DNA from: Herbiconiux sp.
GTDB lineage: Bacteria; Actinomycetota; Actinomycetes; Actinomycetales; Microbacteriaceae
Length of the DNA: 64,000 nt
NCBI RefSeq assembly: GCF_023264855.1
Contig: NZ_JAHFUW010000007.1
Location: 45,792-109,791, forward strand
Direction of reading: 5' to 3'
A program made the translations under genes and the position numbers. The notes under the pieces are model-generated. The model had not been told where the DNA came from, ran no database searches, and worked only from the letters and a program-made list of their open reading frames with translations. Below, in pieces: positions 54,593-63,441 of the stretch (positions within the stretch are counted from its first letter, which is position 1; the number at the start of each line of letters is the position of its first letter).

Positions 54593-55989
54593 GCCTTCTG
54601 GTAGGCGAGCTCGCCCATCACCCAGGTCTGGTCGACGGCGCGCTCGTCGGCGACCATCATGACGCCGAACAGCAGGTCGGTGACGGTCTGCAGGTTCAGC
54701 ACGTCGCCGGCCTTCTCCAGCAGCAGCGAGGCGTGCCACGGCGCGGCGGGCGGACCCTGGGTCCAGTCGAGGGCGACGAAGTCGGCCTCCTTGCCGATGT
54801 CGAAGGTGCCCACCTTGTCGTCGATGTAGAGCGACTCGGCGCCGCCGCGGGTGAGCAGGTAGAAGGCACGCAGCGAGGAGAGCTTGTTGCGCTCGGACTC
54901 GGCGAGATCCTGGTCGCTCGGCACGATCGAGCCGTCGAGGATGGTGTTCTGCAGCATCCCGACCTTGTAGGCGTCTTCGAGCGAGTTGAGCAGGCTGAAG
55001 CGGTTGCCTCCGCCCATGTCGGTGCCGATCGACAGCAGCACGCGGTGCTCGGGGTCCAGGGCCTTGCCCAGGCGGAACAGTCCCGAACCGAGGTACAGGT
55101 TCGATGACGGGCAGAAGGCCACCGCCGCACCCTTGTCGCTCAGCCGGCGGAACTCGTCGTTGGAGAGCCAGACGCCGTGCCCACCGGTGAACTTCGGTCC
55201 GACCAGATCGAACTTCTCGTACACGCCGAGGTAGTCGTGGCAGTCGTCGTGCAGGGCCAGCACACCGTGGATCTCGGCCGGGTTCTCGGAGATGTGGGTG
55301 TTGATCCACAGGTCCGGATGTTCCGTCTTGAGCTTCTGGCAGGCGGCCAGCAGCTCGTTCGAGGCACCGAAGCCGAAGCGGGGGGTGAGCGCGTAGAGGT
55401 TGCGGCCCTGTCCGTGCCACTTCTCGATCAGCGTCTTCGAGTCCTCGTAGAACTGCTCGGGGGTGTTGGCGAAGTACTCGGGCACGTGACGGTCGATACC
55501 GGTGAGGCCGCCGATCATGCGCATGTTGCGGCGCGAGGCCTCTTCGAAGAACACCTCGTTGCAGGTGAGGTTGCCGGTGGTGAAGGTCTGCGCGGTGGTG
55601 GTGCCCGAGGCGAGCAGGTTGTCGAAGAAGTGCTTGGTGCCCTCTTCGGCGTAGTCGCGCTCGGCGTAGCGGTGCTCCTCCGGGAAGACCCACTTCTGCA
55701 GCCACGGCAGCAACTGCTCGCCGTAGGCGCCGAGCACGCGGGTCTGCGGCAGGTGGATGTGGCCGTCGATGAAGCCGGGGAGGATGATGCGGTCGGCGAT
55801 CTCGGTGACCTCGACGTCCGGATGCTTCGGAGCGACCTCGTCGTAGGGACCGAAGTCGACGATGATGCCGTCTTCGATCACGAGCAGCCCGTCGAGCTGG
55901 AAGCGCACGGCAGCCTCTTCGTTTCCGACGTGCTTCCACGGGTCGTCGATGAAGTCGAGGAACGTGCCGCGGACCGCTTTCAATGCCAT
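54589..55989 (-). CDS. guaD: Guanine deaminase
   Basis: Metal-dependent amidohydrolase, 466 aa, converting guanine to xanthine. Diagnostic motifs are DGHIHLPQTRVLGAYGEQLL (His77, His79), the WLQKWVFPEE segment, RFGFGAS, HISENPAEI, CPSSNLYLGSGLF and the metal Asp in SIGTDMGGGNRFS. The ATG at 55989 has GGGA 7 bases upstream; ATG 56001 is possible. It stands 19 kb from the other purine genes and is coupled to the double-ABM membrane protein gene. Confidence 0.93.
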   Translation of the reverse strand: MALKAVRGTFLDFIDDPWKHVGNEEAAVRFQLDGLLVIEDGIIVDFGPYDEVAPKHPDVEVTEIADRIILPGFIDGHIHLPQTRVLGAYGEQLLPWLQKWVFPEEHRYAERDYAEEGTKHFFDNLLASGTTTAQTFTTGNLTCNEVFFEEASRRNMRMIGGLTGIDRHVPEYFANTPEQFYEDSKTLIEKWHGQGRNLYALTPRFGFGASNELLAACQKLKTEHPDLWINTHISENPAEIHGVLALHDDCHDYLGVYEKFDLVGPKFTGGHGVWLSNDEFRRLSDKGAAVAFCPSSNLYLGSGLFRLGKALDPEHRVLLSIGTDMGGGNRFSLLNSLEDAYKVGMLQNTILDGSIVPSDQDLAESERNKLSSLRAFYLLTRGGAESLYIDDKVGTFDIGKEADFVALDWTQGPPAAPWHASLLLEKAGDVLNLQTVTDLLFGVMMVADERAVDQTWVMGELAYQKA

Positions 55990-56128
55990 GAGATTTCCCA
56001 TTCTCTAGATGGGGCCATGCTCCCACAGAAGGTGGGGGTGCCACTGCTCCAGAACAGGGGGTAACGGGGCTCCGGATCGAAAGGGGGGTGCGCCCGTCAG
56101 AGCCGCCTCGGAGCCGTCTCCCGGCGCC

Positions 56129-56887
56129 TCAGGGCCGGTCTCCGATGTTGGAGACCGAGACCGTCGAGCTCGACTTCTGGCCGTCGGCGCCCACCACGGT
56201 GAAGGCGTAGACGTGGTCGTCGTAGCACTGGAAGTCGACCGTGATCGAGCCGCTGTCGGCGGCCACCGATTGGTAGGGCGCGGCCTGCGCATCCGAGGTG
56301 TCGACGCCGAACCAGGCTTTTGCTCCCCCGGTGCTCGACCAGCTGAAGGTGATCGGCGTGCTCTTGAGGCCCGGGAACCCCGGTGCGTCGATCGAACACG
56401 GCACGGTGTTCTGCGAGGCGGAGAAGGAGGTGATCACGGGCGCCGCCACGCCGGGCTGCGGATCGGGGCCGGGATCCGGATCGGGGTCCGGCTGGGGAGC
56501 GGCCGTCGGCGAGGTGGACGGCGTGGCGCTCGCGGTCGGCGCCGCAGTGGGTGTGGGGGTGGGCGTCGCCGAAGTGGTCGACGAGGTCGACGAGGTCGAA
56601 GGCGCCGGAGCCTCCGCACCGTCGGCGAAGATCAGGCCGAGCACCACGGCGATGAGGGTGACCACGGCGACCGCGAGCACGACGATCCAGATCCACGCCT
56701 TGGACCTCTTCGGCGGCGGCGGACTCGGCGGCCCGGATGGGCCCGGCGGCGGAGGCGCCGCGGGTGGTGGGGCCGCGGGTGGCGGCGGCGTGTTCGCCCC
56801 GGGAGGCAGCGGCGGGATCCCGCCCGCACCCGATCCGGAGCCGCCGGGCGGGAAGGCCGGGTACTTCTCGGTGGGACTGTCGCTCAT
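56129..56887 (-). CDS. Proline-rich membrane-anchored hypothetical protein
   Basis: A 252-aa protein of unknown function. It has a Pro/Gly-rich cytoplasmic N-terminus (about 1-60, with PPPP runs), one transmembrane helix (about 63-87: WIWIVVLAVAVVTLIAVVLG), a Thr/Ser/Pro linker and a PDPDPDPGPDPQPG stretch. An extracellular domain follows from about 150 (PVITSFSASQNTVPCSIDAP) that looks Ig-like and has two cysteines (VPCSID, FQCYDD), possibly disulfide-linked. A wall-spanning or sensor-like role is possible. The 139-base gap to guaD contains no recognised element. Confidence 0.75.
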   Translation of the reverse strand: MSDSPTEKYPAFPPGGSGSGAGGIPPLPPGANTPPPPAAPPPAAPPPPGPSGPPSPPPPKRSKAWIWIVVLAVAVVTLIAVVLGLIFADGAEAPAPSTSSTSSTTSATPTPTPTAAPTASATPSTSPTAAPQPDPDPDPGPDPQPGVAAPVITSFSASQNTVPCSIDAPGFPGLKSTPITFSWSSTGGAKAWFGVDTSDAQAAPYQSVAADSGSITVDFQCYDDHVYAFTVVGADGQKSSSTVSVSNIGDRP

Positions 56888-56995
56888 GAGGCACCCCGAT
56901 CCAGAACGCGCGTACCGATCTGGTGCTCACCCTGGCACAGCACTCGCGCGGCCTCAAGCCCCGAACGGCGCCCGTCGAGCGGGGGTGAGCGGATG

Positions 56996-57187
56996 CTACG
57001 GGCGAGCGAACGCGCCGAGCGCCGCTTCAGGGCTCTCGTACGGCCCCGACCACGCCTGAGCCGTGTGCAGCCGCGCGAGCTTGGCGTGCCACCCGTCCTT
57101 CAGCTCGAACAGCACCGCGGTGGGCACCTCGGCCTCTCCCACGAACAGCAGCGCACTCTTGTTCTCGTGAAACTCGATTCTCCCCAT
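56996..57187 (-). CDS. Small hypothetical protein
   Basis: A 63-aa soluble protein (MGRIEFHENKSALLFVGEAE, later LKDGWHAKLARLH). It has ordinary amino-acid composition, alternating beta-like and helix-like stretches and no membrane segment. GGGGGC lies upstream of the ATG, but no strong ribosome site is visible. It is downstream of the glp operon hairpin and 108 bases before the proline-rich protein gene. No family was recognised. Confidence 0.5.
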   Translation of the reverse strand: MGRIEFHENKSALLFVGEAEVPTAVLFELKDGWHAKLARLHTAQAWSGPYESPEAALGAFARP

Positions 57188-57252
57188 GCCCCCACGCTAA
57201 CGCCGCCGTGTTTCAGCCATATGAACCGCATGTGAATGCCGTAACACCGTGA

Positions 57253-57330
57253 CAAAACGACGGAGATTTCCCCCGACGCGGGCCGGCGCGAACGCCGCCG
57301 CCGCGTGTCGGGGAAATCTCCGTCGTTTTG
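57253..57330 (-). terminator. Long perfect hairpin after glpK
   Basis: CAAAACGACGGAGATTTCCC and the next C (57253-57273) pair perfectly with 57310-57330 (21 bp). After a one-base bulge the stem continues for several more bases. It begins 11 bases past the glpK stop on the minus strand and probably ends the glp operon. Confidence 0.75.
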
Positions 57331-57341
57331 GATCAGGAAGT

Positions 57342-58871
57342 TCAGGCCTCCGTGTCGCCGTCGACCCAGTCGAGGGTCTTCGTGACGGCCTTCTTCCAGT
57401 TGCGCAGCTGGCGCTCGCGCTCGGCGTCGTCCATGTTGGGCGTCCAGCGCGAGTCCTCCTGCCAGTTGGCGCGGAGCTCGTCGAGCGAACCCCAGAAGCC
57501 CACCGCGAGGCCGGCCGCGTAGGCCGCACCGAGAGCGGTGGTCTCGGCCACGACCGGACGCACCACCGGCACGCCCAGGATGTCGGCCTGGAACTGCATC
57601 AGGGTGTTGTTGGCGATCATGCCGCCGTCGACCTTGAGCTCGGTGAGGTCGACGCCGGAGTCGGCGTTGACCGCATCCAGCACCTCGCGGGTCTGGAAGG
57701 CGGTCGCCTCGAGGGCGGCGCGGGCGATGTGGCCCTTGTTCACGTAGCGGGTCAGGCCCACCAGCGCACCGCGGGCATCCGACCGCCAGTACGGCGCGAA
57801 CAGACCCGAGAACGCCGGCACGAAGTAGGCACCGCCGTTGTCGTCGACCGTCTTGGCCAGCTCCTCCACCTCGGGGGCGGAGGAGATGATGCCGAGGTTG
57901 TCGCGCAGCCACTGGATGAGCGAACCGGTCACCGCGATCGATCCCTCGAGCGCGTAGTGCGCCGGAGCATCGCCCAGCTTGTAGCCGAGGGTGGTGAGCA
58001 GCCCGTTCTTGGAGTGCACGATCTCGGTGTCGGTGTTGAAGATCAGGAAGTTGCCGGTGCCGTAGGTGTTCTTCGACTCGCCGGCGTCGAACGCCGCTTG
58101 ACCGAAGGTGGCGGCCTGCTGGTCGCCCAGGATGCCGGCCACGGGAACCTCGCGCAGCAGGTTCGACGACTCGACCTGGCCGTAGACCTCGGAGGAGCTC
58201 TTGATCTCGGGCAGCATCGACTTCGGCACGCCGAAGGCCTCGAGGATGTCGTCACGCCACTGAAGCGTCTCGAGATCCATGAAGAGGGTGCGCGAGGCGT
58301 TGGTGACGTCGGTGGCGTGCACGCCGCCCTCGGTGCCGCCGGTGAGGTTCCAGAGAACCCAGGAGTCAGTGGTGCCGAACAACAGGTCGCCGGCTTCGGC
58401 GGCCTCGCGGGCACCCTCGACGTTCTCCAGGATCCAGACGATCTTCGTACCCGAGAAGTAGGTCGCGAGCGGGAGGCCCACGATCTGCTTGAAGCGCTCG
58501 ACGCCCAGGTCGCTGTCGGCCGCGAGACGGTCGACGATCGACTGGGTGCGGGTGTCCTGCCACACGATGGCGTTGTAGACGGGCTTGCCGGTGTTCTTGT
58601 TCCACACCACCGCGGTCTCGCGCTGGTTGGTGATGCCCACCGAGGCGATGTCGTGGCGGGTCAGGTCGCCCTTGGAGAGCGCCTGGCCGATGACCTCGCG
58701 CACGTTGTCCCAGATCTCGATCGGGTCGTGCTCGACCCAGCCCGCCTTCGGGAAGATCTGCTCGTGCTCCTTCTGGCCGGTCGAGACGATCGTGCCGGCG
58801 TGGTCGAAGATGATCGCCCGCGAGGAGGTGGTGCCCTGGTCGATGGCCAGGACGTACTTCTTGTCAGTCAT
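57342..58871 (-). CDS. glpK: Glycerol kinase
   Basis: FGGY-family kinase, 509 aa, the standard glycerol-kinase length. The N-terminal ATP site is [17 protein letters not shown]. Glycerol-specific motifs are [47 protein letters not shown] and the C-terminal [19 protein letters not shown]. It makes sn-glycerol-3-phosphate from glycerol taken up by GlpF, for oxidation by GlpD. AAAGGAG lies before the ATG. Third gene of glpD-glpF-glpK. Confidence 0.97.
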   Translation of the reverse strand: MTDKKYVLAIDQGTTSSRAIIFDHAGTIVSTGQKEHEQIFPKAGWVEHDPIEIWDNVREVIGQALSKGDLTRHDIASVGITNQRETAVVWNKNTGKPVYNAIVWQDTRTQSIVDRLAADSDLGVERFKQIVGLPLATYFSGTKIVWILENVEGAREAAEAGDLLFGTTDSWVLWNLTGGTEGGVHATDVTNASRTLFMDLETLQWRDDILEAFGVPKSMLPEIKSSSEVYGQVESSNLLREVPVAGILGDQQAATFGQAAFDAGESKNTYGTGNFLIFNTDTEIVHSKNGLLTTLGYKLGDAPAHYALEGSIAVTGSLIQWLRDNLGIISSAPEVEELAKTVDDNGGAYFVPAFSGLFAPYWRSDARGALVGLTRYVNKGHIARAALEATAFQTREVLDAVNADSGVDLTELKVDGGMIANNTLMQFQADILGVPVVRPVVAETTALGAAYAAGLAVGFWGSLDELRANWQEDSRWTPNMDDAERERQLRNWKKAVTKTLDWVDGDTEA

Positions 58872-58912
58872 GTCTAACTCCTTTGTAGAGATGGTTCTGA
58901 TGGGTCAGGTGC

Positions 58913-59683
58913 TCAGGTGAGGATCGGCAGCAGCGGGATGGCTGCGAGACCGGCCAGCACACCGCCGATGATCGGGCCCACGACCGGGACCCAGGAGTAC
59001 GACCAGTCGGACGAACCCTTGCCCTTGATCGGCAGGATGAAGTGCGCGATGCGCGGGCCGAGGTCACGAGCCGGGTTGATCGCGTATCCGGTCGGGCCAC
59101 CGAGCGAGGCACCGATACCGATCACCAGCAGCGCCACCGGCAGAGCGCCCAGAGCCGCGAGACCGCCGTCGCCCTGACGACCGCCACCGAAACCGATCAC
59201 CACGAACACCAGCACGAACGTGCCGATGATCTCGGTCACCAGGTTCCAGCCGTACGAGCGGATCGCCGGACCGGTCGAGAACACGCCCAGCTTGTTCGCC
59301 GGCTCCGGCTCCTCATCGAAGTGCTGCTTGTACGCCAGCCACACGAACACCGCACCGATGATCGCACCGATCAGCTGCGCACCGATGTACGCGATCACCG
59401 TGAGCGCGTTCACGTCGACGGGCGTCGCCGCCGATCCGAACGAGGTGGCGCCGTTGGCGAGCAGGCCCAGCGTGACCGCCGGGTTCAGGTGCGCGCCCGA
59501 GGCGTAGGAGACGATCACACCGGCGAAGACCGCGAGGCCCCAGCCGATGTTGACCATGAGCGTTCCGCCGTTGAATCCCTTGGTGCGGATGAGCGCCACG
59601 TTGGCGACCACACCGCAGCCGAGCAGAACCAGGAGGGCTGTGCCCACCAGCTCCGACAGGAAGTCGATTCCGAGATTGTCCAC
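58913..59683 (-). CDS. glpF: Glycerol uptake facilitator (MIP family)
   Basis: Aquaglyceroporin, 256 aa, with six transmembrane helices. The two half-helix NPA motifs are intact: GAHLNPAVTLG and YAINPARDLGPR (with the Asp after the second NPAR that marks glycerol channels). It admits glycerol passively. The GTG at 59683 has AAAGG 7 bases upstream. A short hairpin lies between it and glpD. Confidence 0.95.
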   Translation of the reverse strand: MDNLGIDFLSELVGTALLVLLGCGVVANVALIRTKGFNGGTLMVNIGWGLAVFAGVIVSYASGAHLNPAVTLGLLANGATSFGSAATPVDVNALTVIAYIGAQLIGAIIGAVFVWLAYKQHFDEEPEPANKLGVFSTGPAIRSYGWNLVTEIIGTFVLVFVVIGFGGGRQGDGGLAALGALPVALLVIGIGASLGGPTGYAINPARDLGPRIAHFILPIKGKGSSDWSYSWVPVVGPIIGGVLAGLAAIPLLPILT

Positions 59684-59699
59684 GTTGACCTTTCTTCAG

Positions 59700-59719
59700 G
59701 GGCGGCGACATCGCCGCCC
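59700..59719 (-). other. Intercistronic hairpin glpD-glpF
   Basis: GGGCGGCGA (59700-59708) pairs with TCGCCGCCC (59711-59719). It lies between the glpD stop and the glpF ribosome site and may cause partial termination or protect a processed end, setting the ratio of the gene products. Confidence 0.5.
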
Positions 59720-59723
59720 TTTC

Positions 59724-61490
59724 TCAGTTGACGCCGGCGGTCGCCGTCGTGCTCGCCGCGTCGACCACGATGCCGTGGAAGAAACGGAGGTTCTCGGCCG
59801 CGAGCTCGCGCTCGGCGGTCAGTCGGGCGTCGTCCCAGCCCTGGGCCGCGGCGGCGAGCGTGCTCAGCTCGTCGAACACGGCCTGGTCCAGCGAGCCCAC
59901 GAAAGCGATGATGCTGCGGCGCAGCACGAGGTCGGCCAGGTGCACCGTGTGCTCACGGGTCATCAGGTGGTCGATCTCGCCGGTGCTGTAGCCGGGCAGG
60001 GTCGCGAGCGGAGCATCCGTCGCCCCGTCTTCGTCGTAGGCCGCGATGTGCGCGATCACCGAGGCGGCGTTCGTGCCGTAGCGCTGCAGCAGCACGCGGG
60101 TGCGCGCCTCGCCGAGGTCGGCGCCGTGGGCCTTGACCCAGCTGGTGGTGGCCGCCTCCGTCTGCGGGAAGCCGGCGCCGCCGCCGATCGCGAGATCGAC
60201 GGTGCTCACCGTGCGGGTCGTGCCGAGCAGGGCCAGCGTGTCGTTGGTCATGTGCTCGGAGAGGGCACGGAAGGTGGTCCACTTGCCGCCGACGAGGCTG
60301 AGCTGCTTGACCGTCTTCGACGACCCGAAGGAGGTCTGCTCGATGCGGTAGTCGCGCGACACGAAGCCGGGAGCGGTGTCACCGTGGCCGGGCAGCGGGC
60401 GGATGCCGGAGTAGCGGTAGACGATCTGCGGCCGGTTCACCTCGATGGTGGGGAACACGTGCTTGACGAGGCCGAAGAAGTAGTCGACCTCCTCTTCGGT
60501 GCACACGCTGGGCTCGGCCGGGTCGGCCTCGAGGTCGGTGGTGCCCACGAGCACGCGGCCGTTCAGCGGGTAGATCAGCACGATGCGTCCGTCGTCGTTC
60601 TCGAAGAACACCTCGCCGCCGGCGCAGGCCTCGTAGAGCTCGTCGTTGTCGAGCACGATGTGCGAGCCCTTGGTCCCGCCCATGTACTTGGTGGCTTCGC
60701 CGAGGGCCTTGTTGGTGAGGTCGGTCCAGGGGCCGGTCGTGTTGACCACCACGTCGGCGGTCACCTCGAACTCCTCGCCGGAGACGAGGTCCCGCAGCAC
60801 CACGGCGTCGCCGTTCGAACCGACGGCCTCGACGTAGTTCGCCGTGCGGGCGTGCGGACCGGTGGCCAGCGCATCCTGAACCAGGTCGAGCGCGAGACGC
60901 TCGGGGTTCTCGACCGCGGCGTCGTAGTAGGTGGCGGTGTACTTCACGTCGCCCCGGAGCTTGGGCAGCTTGGCGAGCGACTTCTTGCGGCCCACGAACT
61001 TGTGGCGCGGCACGTTTCCGCCGTCGCGCGAGAACGAGTCGTAGCCCATCAGGCCGACCTTGATCAGCAGCGCGCCGCGCTCCTTCGGCTTGCCCTGCTT
61101 GTGGGTGATGAAGCGCAGCGGTGCGCTCAGGATGCCCGAGAAGGTGGAGAAGATCGGGATGGTGGTGGGCAGCGGCTTCACGTAGTGCGGGGCGAGACGC
61201 AGGAGACGGTTGCGCTCCTGCACGCTCTCGCGCACCAGGCGGAACTCGCCGTTCTCGAGGTAGCGCACGCCACCGTGGATCATGTGGCTGCTGGCGGCGG
61301 ACGCGCCGGAGGCGTAGTCACCACGCTCGACGAGGATGACCTCGACGCCCTGCAGGGCGAGGTCGCGGAAGGTGCCGATTCCGTTGATGCCGCCGCCGAT
61401 GACGAGCACCTGCGCTTTCGGGTTCGAGCGGATGGCCTCGACGCCCTGACGGGTCGAGGTCTGGGGGCGGTCGGATCGGGGGGAACTCAC
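59724..61490 (-). CDS. glpD: Aerobic glycerol-3-phosphate dehydrogenase
   Basis: FAD-dependent membrane-associated dehydrogenase, 588 aa. The FAD motif is VLVIGGGINGIGTFRDLAL. Family signatures are SGASAASSHMIHGGVRYLE and IRPLPGHGDTAPGFVSRDY, with the C-terminal DAO_C domain at about 430-560. It oxidises glycerol-3-phosphate to DHAP, passing electrons to quinone. Start GTG at 61490. First gene of the glp operon, divergent from the SorC regulator. Confidence 0.95.
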   Translation of the reverse strand: MSSPRSDRPQTSTRQGVEAIRSNPKAQVLVIGGGINGIGTFRDLALQGVEVILVERGDYASGASAASSHMIHGGVRYLENGEFRLVRESVQERNRLLRLAPHYVKPLPTTIPIFSTFSGILSAPLRFITHKQGKPKERGALLIKVGLMGYDSFSRDGGNVPRHKFVGRKKSLAKLPKLRGDVKYTATYYDAAVENPERLALDLVQDALATGPHARTANYVEAVGSNGDAVVLRDLVSGEEFEVTADVVVNTTGPWTDLTNKALGEATKYMGGTKGSHIVLDNDELYEACAGGEVFFENDDGRIVLIYPLNGRVLVGTTDLEADPAEPSVCTEEEVDYFFGLVKHVFPTIEVNRPQIVYRYSGIRPLPGHGDTAPGFVSRDYRIEQTSFGSSKTVKQLSLVGGKWTTFRALSEHMTNDTLALLGTTRTVSTVDLAIGGGAGFPQTEAATTSWVKAHGADLGEARTRVLLQRYGTNAASVIAHIAAYDEDGATDAPLATLPGYSTGEIDHLMTREHTVHLADLVLRRSIIAFVGSLDQAVFDELSTLAAAAQGWDDARLTAERELAAENLRFFHGIVVDAASTTATAGVN

Positions 61491-61566
61491 TGTGTACTCG
61501 CCTTCGTGTCTCCGTGAGGGTTGCCGTGCTGCAATCCATGCGACGACTTACAGTTCTAGGACGTTC

Positions 61567-61601
61567 TTCACATATGATCAAGCCAGATGCACATATGTGC
61601 A
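61567..61601. promoter_or_regulatory. Twin operators for the SorC regulator and promoter of its gene
   Basis: TGCACATATGTGCA (61588-61601) is a perfect palindrome, and TTCACATATGATCA (61567-61580) is a related copy. Their centres are 21 bp apart, two helical turns. TATGAT (61573-61578) within the second copy is a consensus -10 box for the regulator gene, with TTACAG at 61548-61553 as a weak -35. Confidence 0.65.
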
Positions 61602-61629
61602 GGATCGACCCGAAAGGATGCGACGACGC

Positions 61630-62598
61630 ATGGCGAGTGACCCGGCCCTCGGCACCGACAAGACGCGCGACGCCCTGCGCGCCGCCCACCTCTACTACAT
61701 GCAGGATCTGACGATGGAGGCCATCGCCAGCGAGCTGCACACCTCCCGTTCGTCCATCTCGCGACTGCTCGGCTTCGCCCGGGAGACCGGGCTGGTGGAG
61801 ATCCAGGTGAAGTCGCCGGCGGATCGCGTGTCGTCGGTGCAAGACCGCATCCTGGCCCGGTACGGGGTGACGGCCCATGTCGTGCCGGTGCCCGACTCGA
61901 CCGCCGAGGTCGACCGGCTGGAGCGCGTGGCGATGAGCGCTGCACGGATTCTCGGGCCCTTCTTCGACTCGAACATGACCATGGGCATCGCCTGGGGCTC
62001 GACGCTGTCGGCCGTGTCACGGCACCTGCAGGACAAGGTGACGCACAACTCGCAGATCGTGCAGTTGAACGGAGCCTCCAACGCCCGCACCACCGGAATC
62101 GGCTATGCGAGCGAGATCATGAGCCGCTTCGGCAAGGCCTATGGCGCCTACGTGCAGCAGTTCCCCGTGCCGGCGTTCTTCGACGACCCGCGCACCAAGG
62201 AGGTGCTGTGGCGCGAGCGCAGCATCCGGCGCGTGCTGGAGATCCAGAAGCACATGGACATCGCGCTGTTCGGGCTCGGCTCGGCGTTCGCCGACGTGCC
62301 CTCGCACGTGTACGTGGGCGGCTACCTCGACGACGCCGACTTCGAGCAGCTCGCGCACTCCGACGTGGTGGGCGATGTGGCGACGGTGTTCTACCGGGCC
62401 GACGGCTCCAGCGAGGACATCCCGATGAACGCCCGCTCCTCGGGCCCCTCGCTGGCGCTGCTGTCGAAGGTGTCGCGGCGCGTCTGCGTGGTGTCGGGGC
62501 GCTCGAAGCTGCCGGCGCTGCGAGGCGCCCTGGCGGCCGGGGTGATGACCGACCTCATCATCGACGAGGCCACCGCGCACTCGCTGCTCGAGGCCTGA
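61630..62598 (+). CDS. SorC/DeoR-type sugar-binding transcriptional regulator
   Basis: A 322-aa regulator. The N-terminal helix-turn-helix is at about residues 18-55 (AAHLYYMQDLTMEAIASELH, SRSSISRLLGFARETG). The SorC sugar-binding domain follows (MGIAWGSTLSAVSRHL, GLGSAFADVPSHVYVGGYL, RVCVVSGRSKLPALRGALAAG). These domains bind phosphorylated sugars; glycerol-3-phosphate or a triose phosphate is likely given the divergent glp operon. ATG 61618 is an alternative start. Confidence 0.9.
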   Translation: MASDPALGTDKTRDALRAAHLYYMQDLTMEAIASELHTSRSSISRLLGFARETGLVEIQVKSPADRVSSVQDRILARYGVTAHVVPVPDSTAEVDRLERVAMSAARILGPFFDSNMTMGIAWGSTLSAVSRHLQDKVTHNSQIVQLNGASNARTTGIGYASEIMSRFGKAYGAYVQQFPVPAFFDDPRTKEVLWRERSIRRVLEIQKHMDIALFGLGSAFADVPSHVYVGGYLDDADFEQLAHSDVVGDVATVFYRADGSSEDIPMNARSSGPSLALLSKVSRRVCVVSGRSKLPALRGALAAGVMTDLIIDEATAHSLLEA

Positions 62599-62602
62599 GG
62601 GG

Positions 62603-62640
62603 TTCGCGACTTGCCACATGTTGTGGCAAGTCGGCGCGAA
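62603..62640 (+). terminator. Perfect hairpin after the SorC gene
   Basis: GACTTGCCACA (62608-62618) pairs with 62622-62632 around a TGT loop, and an outer TTCGC/GCGAA pair extends it with a 3-base bulge. It begins 5 bases after the stop codon. Confidence 0.7.
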
Positions 62641-62660
62641 AAGTGACGACTTCTGCCAAG

Positions 62661-62679
62661 TGGCGGCGCTCGGCCGCCA
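62661..62679 (-). terminator. Short hairpin after fbiD
   Basis: TGGCGGC (62661-62667) pairs with GCCGCCA (62673-62679). It touches the fbiD stop on the minus strand. Confidence 0.45.
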
Positions 62680-62680
62680 G

Positions 62681-63340
62681 TCAGGCGGTGCGGAGGGCGA
62701 GGGCGCTGCGGGTGGCGGGGCCAACCCCGTGAGCTACGGCCCGGGCGAGGTCGGCTTCGGTGTCGACGTCGAGGCGGAGTCCGGATGCCGCGGGCAGGTC
62801 GAGCTCGTGGTGCCCGGCGGCGCGGTGGCGGGCGGCCGAGCCCTCGCCGTAGCGCGGGGTGAGACGGTCGCCGGCCCGCGCGGTGATCAGGGTCGTCCCG
62901 AGTCCTGCCGCATCCGGGACGAAAGCGAGCGGATGCTCCTGCGCGCGCTCCAGGGCCAGGTCGACGTCGTCGGGGACGAGGCAGGGAAGGTCGCCGAGCA
63001 GGGCGGCCACCGGGGCTCGGGGATCAGCCCGGGCGATGCCGGCCGCGACGGCGGCGTTCAGACCCGCACGCGGATCGTCGACGATGTCGGCGCCGAGGGC
63101 GGCGAGCACGGTGGCGGCCTCGCTCGCCGGTTCGGTGACGACGATGACGCGCTCCACCGCTTCGGACGAGAGCAGCGCCGCGATCGCGTCGCTCGCGAAC
63201 GCCTGCATCAGACGCATCCGGGTCTCGGGGTCGACACCGGGGGCGAGGCGCGATTTGCCGGCCGACGTCCCTTTGACGGGGACCACGACGGTCCACGACT
63301 GCGCGGTTCGGGAATCGGCCATCGGACGATTATCGCGCAT
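62681..63340 (-). CDS. fbiD: Phosphoenolpyruvate/2-phospho-L-lactate guanylyltransferase (FbiD/CofC)
   Basis: A 219-aa nucleotidyltransferase of F420 biosynthesis. The N-terminal signature is WTVVVPVKGTSAGKSRLAPG, then VERVIVVTEPA, GLNAAVAAGIA, the metal-binding ALLGDLPCLVPDDVDLAL and FVPDAAGLGTTLITA with the closing LDVDTEADLARA. It activates PEP or phospholactate with GTP for FbiA. AGGAGGGG 7 bases upstream favours the ATG at 63340; an ATG at 63322 follows. Confidence 0.93.
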   Translation of the reverse strand: MRDNRPMADSRTAQSWTVVVPVKGTSAGKSRLAPGVDPETRMRLMQAFASDAIAALLSSEAVERVIVVTEPASEAATVLAALGADIVDDPRAGLNAAVAAGIARADPRAPVAALLGDLPCLVPDDVDLALERAQEHPLAFVPDAAGLGTTLITARAGDRLTPRYGEGSAARHRAAGHHELDLPAASGLRLDVDTEADLARAVAHGVGPATRSALALRTA

Positions 63341-63441
63341 CCGGACGCCCCTCCTGCCGCTCACCGGTCGGGCCGGAGGGAAAGAGAACGATCGGTACCA
63401 AGGTGAGGAATGATTCCGGCGCTCGGCGCGTTGCACCCGTC

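Noticed and set aside
57188..57341. Possible small gene between glpK and the small hypothetical gene
   Set aside because: The interval is almost wholly taken by the long hairpin at 57253-57330.
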